From the NCBI GenBank assembly GCA_016788585.1, contig JAEURP010000007.1:233196-297195 (forward strand): a DNA stretch of 64,000 nt. The letters run 5' to 3'. A program made the position numbers and the translations under genes. Source of the DNA: Chthonomonas sp. GTDB lineage: Bacteria; Armatimonadota; Fimbriimonadia; Fimbriimonadales; Fimbriimonadaceae. The notes beneath the pieces are model-generated. The model was given only the letters and a program-made list of their open reading frames with translations, was not told where the DNA came from and searched no databases. Shown here one piece after another: positions 59,892 through 64,000 of this stretch; position 1 is the first letter of the stretch; each line of letters begins with the position of its first letter.

Positions 59892-61223
59892 ATGCTCGAT
59901 AACCTGACCCGCCGCATTTCAGGCGTTTTTAGCCGGCTGCGTGGCAAGGGCAAGCTCAGTGAGGCTGACGTTAACGAGATGCTGCAGGAGGTACGAACCG
60001 CCCTGCTTGAGGCTGACGTTAACTTTAAGGTTGCCAAGGCGTTTGTCAACTCGGTAAAGGAAAAGGCGGTTGGCGAAGACGTTTTCGGTAGTCTCAGCGC
60101 GGACCAAACGATCATCAAAATTGTCCGAGATGAGTTGGTCGAACTCTTGGGCCAAGAGGAGACGAAATTCAATTGGTCGCCTTCTCTACCGACAGTGGTC
60201 CTGTTGTGCGGCTTACAAGGTTCCGGTAAAACAACGACGGCGGCGAAGCTCGCCAAGTGGCTTGAGAAGCAGGGCAAGAAGTCCATGTTGGCGGCTTGCG
60301 ATATCGCCCGCCCCGCTGCGGTGAAGCAGCTTGAGGTCCTCGGCGAGCAAGTTGGAGTACCCGTTTATTCCCTGCTGGACGGCACTTCCCCTCCGCAGAT
60401 CGCGAAGCAAGCCCTGGAGCGCGCCAAATACCTGATGCTCGACGTTCTGATCGTCGATACTGCCGGACGTCTGACGATCGACGACGCATTGATGGATGAA
60501 CTCCACCAGGTTCATAAGAACGTGCAGCCGTCAGAGATTCTCCTGGTTCTGGATTCAACGACCGGTCAGGAAGCCGTCAACGTTGCACAGGCTTTTCACG
60601 ATCGCCTAAACCTAACTGGCGCTATCTTCACCAAGCTCGACGGCGACACCCGCGGTGGCGCAGTGCTGAGCGTGCGGCAAGTCACAGGTGTTCCGGTCCG
60701 GTTTACCGGCGTTGGCGAAGGCGTCGATGCCCTCGACCAGTTCTATCCGAGCCGTATGGCAGAGCGGATTCTCGGTTTTGGCGATGTCATGGGCCTCATT
60801 GAGCAAGCCGAAATGGCTATCCAAAAGGAGGATGCCGAAGACATGCAGAAGGCCATGATGGGTGGCGCCGTGGACTTCAACATGCTGCTCCAGAGCTTCA
60901 AATTCATGCGAAAGATGGGCCCAATGAAGAACATCATGAGCAAGCTACCGGGCATTTCGCAGGTCCCGGAAGAGATGTTGGACCAGGTAAATGACGAGAA
61001 AGTGAACCGAATTGAGGCCATTATCCTCTCCATGACTCCAAAAGAGCGTGGCAATCCGGATATAATAAATGGCTCCCGGCGGAAGAGGATTGCCGCAGGG
61101 TCCGGCGTGGGCGTCGAAGATGTCAATGCCCTGCTCCAGCAGCTTTACGGTATGCGAAAGCAGATGAAGCAGTTTTCTAAGCTCGAAAAGCGGCTCAAGA
61201 AGGACAAGCGATTTAGGAGATAA
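59892..61223 (+). CDS. ffh: Signal recognition particle protein Ffh (SRP54)
   Basis: GTPase that binds signal sequences and 4.5S RNA and delivers ribosomes to FtsY. 443 residues: N domain (LTRRISGVFSRLRGKGKLSE), G domain with LCGLQGSGKTTTAAKLAKWL, DTAGRL, TKLDGDTRGGA, and the Met-rich M domain near the end (FNMLLQSFKFMRKMGPMKNI, SRRKRIAAGSGVGVEDVN). First gene of the ffh-rpsP-khpA-rimM-obgE-nadD cluster. Confidence 0.98.
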   Translation: MLDNLTRRISGVFSRLRGKGKLSEADVNEMLQEVRTALLEADVNFKVAKAFVNSVKEKAVGEDVFGSLSADQTIIKIVRDELVELLGQEETKFNWSPSLPTVVLLCGLQGSGKTTTAAKLAKWLEKQGKKSMLAACDIARPAAVKQLEVLGEQVGVPVYSLLDGTSPPQIAKQALERAKYLMLDVLIVDTAGRLTIDDALMDELHQVHKNVQPSEILLVLDSTTGQEAVNVAQAFHDRLNLTGAIFTKLDGDTRGGAVLSVRQVTGVPVRFTGVGEGVDALDQFYPSRMAERILGFGDVMGLIEQAEMAIQKEDAEDMQKAMMGGAVDFNMLLQSFKFMRKMGPMKNIMSKLPGISQVPEEMLDQVNDEKVNRIEAIILSMTPKERGNPDIINGSRRKRIAAGSGVGVEDVNALLQQLYGMRKQMKQFSKLEKRLKKDKRFRR

Positions 61224-61231
61224 CAAACAGT

Positions 61232-61756
61232 TTGGTAAAGATTCGAATGCAAAGACTTGGCACCAAGGCCCGCCCGTTTTATCGGGTGGTCGTGGCGCAT
61301 GGCTCGTCCGGACGCAATAGTGCGTTCGTTGAGAACCTAGGTACCTACACCCCGATCAAGCCGGGCAAGCCTCTTGAACTCAAGAACGATCGTGCATTGC
61401 ACTGGCTGATGAACGGAGCCGAGCCAACCGAGACCGCCGCCAACCTTTTGAAGCGCGCTGGCGTTCTCGACGAGTTCTTTAAGGCTCGCCCGAACCAAAA
61501 AGCGAAGTACAAGTTCCTCGATAAGCGCGTTGCTGCCACGGCATCGACCACCGTGACTCAGGTCGAAGATAAGCCAAAGAAGGTTGAAGCTCCCGTCGAG
61601 GCCGCTGCTCCGGTGGTCGAGGCAGCTGTGGAAGAAGCACCCGCCGCAGAGGCAGCCGTCGAAGACGCGCCAGCCGCTGAGGCCGCTCCCGTGGAGGAAG
61701 CTCCTGCCGCCGAAGACGCCGCGGTTGAGACCACAGACGAAGCTAAGGAAGACTAA
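61232..61756 (+). CDS. rpsP: 30S ribosomal protein S16 with long acidic C-terminal tail
   Basis: The first 85 residues are canonical S16 (VKIRMQRLGTKARPFYRVVV, FVENLGTYTPIKPG, LHWLMNGAEPTETAANLLKR). It continues for about 75 residues of Ala/Glu/Pro/Val-rich sequence with repeated APAAEA and EEAPAAE units, giving 174 residues against the usual 80-100. The tail is probably disordered. TTG start, 8 bases after ffh with GGAGA upstream. Its TAA shares a base with the khpA ATG. Confidence 0.96.
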   Translation: MVKIRMQRLGTKARPFYRVVVAHGSSGRNSAFVENLGTYTPIKPGKPLELKNDRALHWLMNGAEPTETAANLLKRAGVLDEFFKARPNQKAKYKFLDKRVAATASTTVTQVEDKPKKVEAPVEAAAPVVEAAVEEAPAAEAAVEDAPAAEAAPVEEAPAAEDAAVETTDEAKED

Positions 61757-61989
61757 TGACAGAGTTTGTTGAGCACATCGTGAAGGGCATCGTAGATGAC
61801 CCAAAGGCCGTTGAAGTCCGCCATTCGCGCGAACGAGATGGTCAGTACTACCATGTAACCGTCGATCCAAATGACGTCGGAAAGATGATTGGCAAGCATG
61901 GCCGTGTGATCAATGCGATCCGCAGCGTGGTCAGCGCCGTTGCTGCCAAGAACCATCAAAAAGCCTACGTCAAGATCAACGCTGACTAG
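61756..61989 (+). CDS. khpA: KH-domain RNA-binding protein KhpA
   Basis: A 77-residue single KH domain: VEHIVKGIVDDPKAVEVRHS, then VTVDPNDVGKMIGKHGRVIN with the GxxG loop (GKHG), INAIRSVVSAVAAK. KhpA pairs with KhpB and binds many RNAs, affecting cell size and division in Gram-positives. Conserved neighbour of rpsP and rimM. The ATG shares one base with the rpsP stop. Confidence 0.95.
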   Translation: MTEFVEHIVKGIVDDPKAVEVRHSRERDGQYYHVTVDPNDVGKMIGKHGRVINAIRSVVSAVAAKNHQKAYVKINAD

Positions 61990-61990
61990 T

Positions 61991-62506
61991 TTGAGCACTC
62001 CTTCGAAGGCTCCGAACCTCATCCCAATTGGGAAGATCGTCGGGGCCTTTGGTATTGATGGCCGCATGAAGATTGAATCCCTCACCGACTTTCCCGAGCG
62101 ATTCGCGCTAGGCAAAAAGATCTTCATCAAAGGCGACGAGCACAAGATCAAGTGGGTCGCGTGGCACAAGACTCAAGCTCGAGTAAAGCTTGATGCCTTC
62201 AATCGACCAGAGGATGTGGAAGACATCGTCGGCACGCTCGTGCAGATACCCGCTGATGACCGCCCCGACCTCGACGACGACGAGTACTACACCCAAGATC
62301 TCATCGGAATGATGGTTGTTACAGTTGACGGAGAAGAGCTTGGCCCGCTCAATGAAGTCTTGACCCTGCCCGCCCATGACGTCCTGGTCATTGGCGACAT
62401 CATGATCCCCGCAATCGAAGAATTTGTCCAGATGGTTGATTTCGATGAAGAAACCATCACTGTCAAGCTCATTCCAGGGATGCGTGGCGATGCGGAGGAA
62501 GCATGA
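61991..62506 (+). CDS. rimM: Ribosome maturation factor RimM
   Basis: A 171-residue 16S processing factor that binds S19: NLIPIGKIVGAFGIDGRMKI is the typical start; DEYYTQDLIGMMVVTVDGEE begins the PRC-barrel; HDVLVIGDIMIPAIEEFVQM and the end VKLIPGMRG follow. The frame is open upstream inside khpA, so the TTG at 61991, one base after the khpA stop, is taken as start. It overlaps obgE by ATGA. Confidence 0.94.
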   Translation: MSTPSKAPNLIPIGKIVGAFGIDGRMKIESLTDFPERFALGKKIFIKGDEHKIKWVAWHKTQARVKLDAFNRPEDVEDIVGTLVQIPADDRPDLDDDEYYTQDLIGMMVVTVDGEELGPLNEVLTLPAHDVLVIGDIMIPAIEEFVQMVDFDEETITVKLIPGMRGDAEEA

Positions 62507-63777
62507 GCCAGTTTATTGATGAAGCCATCGTCCGCATGGTCAGCGGCACCGGCGGCAGCGGCGCGGTTGGTTTCCACCGCGAAAAGCACGTTCCCCGCGG
62601 CGGCCCCAATGGTGCCGACGGCGGGCGCGGTGGCGACATCATCCTCGAAGCCGATAGCCACCGCCGAACCCTCCTCGAGTTTTATCTCGCCAATAAGTAT
62701 CACGCCGACAATGGCATCCACGCCGTGGGCAACAAGCGCGGCAAGGACGCCAAAGACATCATTCTCAAGATGCCCGTCGGCACCGTCGTCAGCGACGCAG
62801 ACACGGGCGAAGTGCTGTGCGATCTCAACATCCATGGCATGAAGTACATCGTCTGCAAAGGCGGGCGCGGCGGGCACGGCAACATGCACTACACCAGTAG
62901 CGTGCGCCAGGTGCCGAACTTCGCCGAGAAAGGCGAGCCAGGCGAGGGCCGCAACATCAAACTTGAGATGAAGCTTCTCGCCGACGTCGGTCTCGTCGGC
63001 CTGCCAAACGCCGGAAAGAGCACGCTCCTCAGCATGATCAGCGCGGCGAAGCCCAAGATCGCCGACTACCCTTTCACGACCATCGTGCCGAACCTTGGCG
63101 TCGTCAGCATCGCCGACCAGAGCTTTGTCGTCGCCGACCTCCCCGGCCTCATCGAGGGCGCGAGCGAAGGTATCGGCCTCGGCCACCAGTTCTTGCGCCA
63201 TGCCGAGCGCACCAAGGTGCTCATCCATGTCGTCGATTGCTACCCGGTCGATGAAACCGACCCGATCGCGAACTACGAACTCATCGAGAAAGAGCTCGCA
63301 GAGCATGGCGAGGGACTCGGCGAGCGGCCGCGCATCATTGCGCTCAACAAGATCGACATTTTGCCCGAAGAGTTCGTTAACCCTTTGGTTAAGAAGCTCG
63401 AAGAAACCGGGCATAAGGTCTTCCCTATCTCCGCTGCCGCCGGCTTGGGCCTCCAGCCGCTGCTTTTCGAAGTCATGAACATCCTCGAGCGCGAAGAGGC
63501 CGAGCAGCCTGCCGAAGTGAATCTCGTGCTTGGCAATAAGCCCGACGAAGAAGAGATGATCGTCGTCAGGACCGACGACGGCGGTTGGGAGATCATCAGC
63601 AAGAAGGTCGCGCGCATGGTCGCGATGACCGAGCTCACCAATCGCGACGCCGTCCGCTACCTCCACCGCCGCCTCAATCGTACCGGCATGCTGCAGAAGC
63701 TCCGCGAGGCCGGCGCGCAGGAAGGCGACACCGTCTACGTCGGCAACAATGTCTTCACCTACACGGAGGACGCTTGA
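62503..63777 (+). CDS. obgE: GTPase Obg/CgtA
   Basis: Essential GTPase of 50S assembly. 424 residues: the glycine-rich Obg fold (VSGTGGSGAVGFHREKHVPR, GPNGADGGRGGDI, KGGRGGHGNMHYTSS), the G domain with GLPNAGKSTLL, DLPGLIEGASEG and NKIDIL, and a C-terminal OCT domain (IVVRTDDGGWEII, RNDxxx-like MTELTNRDAVRYLHR). Codon use is strongly C-ending. It overlaps rimM upstream and nadD downstream. Confidence 0.98.
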   Translation: MSQFIDEAIVRMVSGTGGSGAVGFHREKHVPRGGPNGADGGRGGDIILEADSHRRTLLEFYLANKYHADNGIHAVGNKRGKDAKDIILKMPVGTVVSDADTGEVLCDLNIHGMKYIVCKGGRGGHGNMHYTSSVRQVPNFAEKGEPGEGRNIKLEMKLLADVGLVGLPNAGKSTLLSMISAAKPKIADYPFTTIVPNLGVVSIADQSFVVADLPGLIEGASEGIGLGHQFLRHAERTKVLIHVVDCYPVDETDPIANYELIEKELAEHGEGLGERPRIIALNKIDILPEEFVNPLVKKLEETGHKVFPISAAAGLGLQPLLFEVMNILEREEAEQPAEVNLVLGNKPDEEEMIVVRTDDGGWEIISKKVARMVAMTELTNRDAVRYLHRRLNRTGMLQKLREAGAQEGDTVYVGNNVFTYTEDA

Positions 63778-64000
63778 AGGTCGGCATCTTTGGCGGCACC
63801 TTCGACCCGCCGCATCTCGGGCATCTTCAGCTTGCCGAGGCCTGTGTCGCGCATGGGCTCGACCTCGTCCTGTGGGTTCCCAATCACCAGAACCCCCTGA
63901 AAGGCGAGACCATCGCCAGCGCCGAAGATCGCCTCGAAATGGTGCGCCTGATGATCGAAGATCAGCCGCAGATGGCGGTCAGCGACATCGAGATCACGCG
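63774..64000 (+). CDS. nadD: Nicotinate-nucleotide adenylyltransferase, 3' end cut by window
   Basis: Starts at a TTG overlapping the obgE stop and runs off the window. The 75 visible residues begin KVGIFGGTFDPPHLGHLQLA, with the T/HxGH motif (PPHLGH) of nucleotidyl transferases, then VPNHQNPLKGETIASAEDRL typical of NadD, which makes deamido-NAD from nicotinate mononucleotide. obgE-nadD is a common bacterial pairing. Confidence 0.92.
   Translation, partial: MKVGIFGGTFDPPHLGHLQLAEACVAHGLDLVLWVPNHQNPLKGETIASAEDRLEMVRLMIEDQPQMAVSDIEIT

Noticed and set aside
62287..63666. 459-codon open frame on the minus strand opposite obgE
   Set aside because: It is the mirror of a highly biased, C-ending codon pattern in obgE. 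The translation is repetitive Asp/Ala/Val/His with no domain, while obgE itself is certain.

Overview
The window looks like a chromosomal segment of a free-living bacterium from a deep-branching phylum, most likely Armatimonadota (Fimbriimonadia-like). This is inferred from secreted proteins ending in a paired Asp-rich dockerin-like module (GDCDxSGEVDAADID), PEP-CTERM sorting tails, a Pup-ligase family gene, a bacterial translin and moderate GC. No rRNA or taxonomic marker settles it. The region is mostly housekeeping and densely packed: many neighbours overlap by ATGA or TGATG, and several convergent pairs share one CTAG or TTAA as both stop codons.

Layout. 1-8.8 kb: a cut thioredoxin-fold gene, a DUF2071 protein, a proton pyrophosphatase with a very large extra periplasmic domain, a ring-cleaving dioxygenase/hydrolase pair (MhqO/MhqD type), a uridine kinase-like P-loop protein and an acyl-CoA dehydrogenase. 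8.9-15.5 kb: a CAU tRNA, surE, then a forward run of VanZ-like protein, a secreted GGxDxY-repeat/HEAT protein, carA, a RadC/JAMM protein and a translin. 15.5-18 kb: redoxin, PAP2 phosphatase and GH5-type glycosidase on the minus strand. 18-25.2 kb: a coupled run leuB, trmFO, pafA-like, N-acyl-D-amino-acid deacylase, LD-carboxypeptidase, esterase. 25.2-30.8 kb: TerC, a small membrane protein, phenylalanine hydroxylase, a four-helix-bundle gene, a TlpA-like protein and guaB.

30.8-34.4 kb is the accessory part. It holds a second four-helix-bundle gene, a frameshifted gene, orphan genes, a DUF559 nuclease and several families of short repeats. Three small genes in 27.5-33.6 kb (two four-helix-bundle proteins and DUF559) are each bracketed by their own repeats. 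The DUF559 gene sits between 16-bp inverted repeats joined to a GC-rich palindrome that recurs three times. This is the best candidate here for an undescribed mobile or repeat-associated system.

34.4-48.8 kb mixes secreted proteins (lipoprotein, dockerin-like, CHRD, PEP-CTERM, M1 aminopeptidase) with ppdK, rpmE2, glyA and a CNNM/CBS protein. 48.8-64 kb holds rimI-tsaD-yciI, a SpoIID-domain protein, an S9 peptidase, a DinB/acyl-CoA dehydrogenase pair, an oxoprolinase cluster (pxpB-pxpA-DUF3592-pxpC), and ffh-rpsP-khpA-rimM-obgE-nadD.

Across the window about 19 genes that begin a transcription unit have a TAnnnT hexamer 5-8 bases (once 10) before the start codon and no Shine-Dalgarno sequence. 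This suggests that leaderless mRNAs are common here, and it was used to choose several starts.
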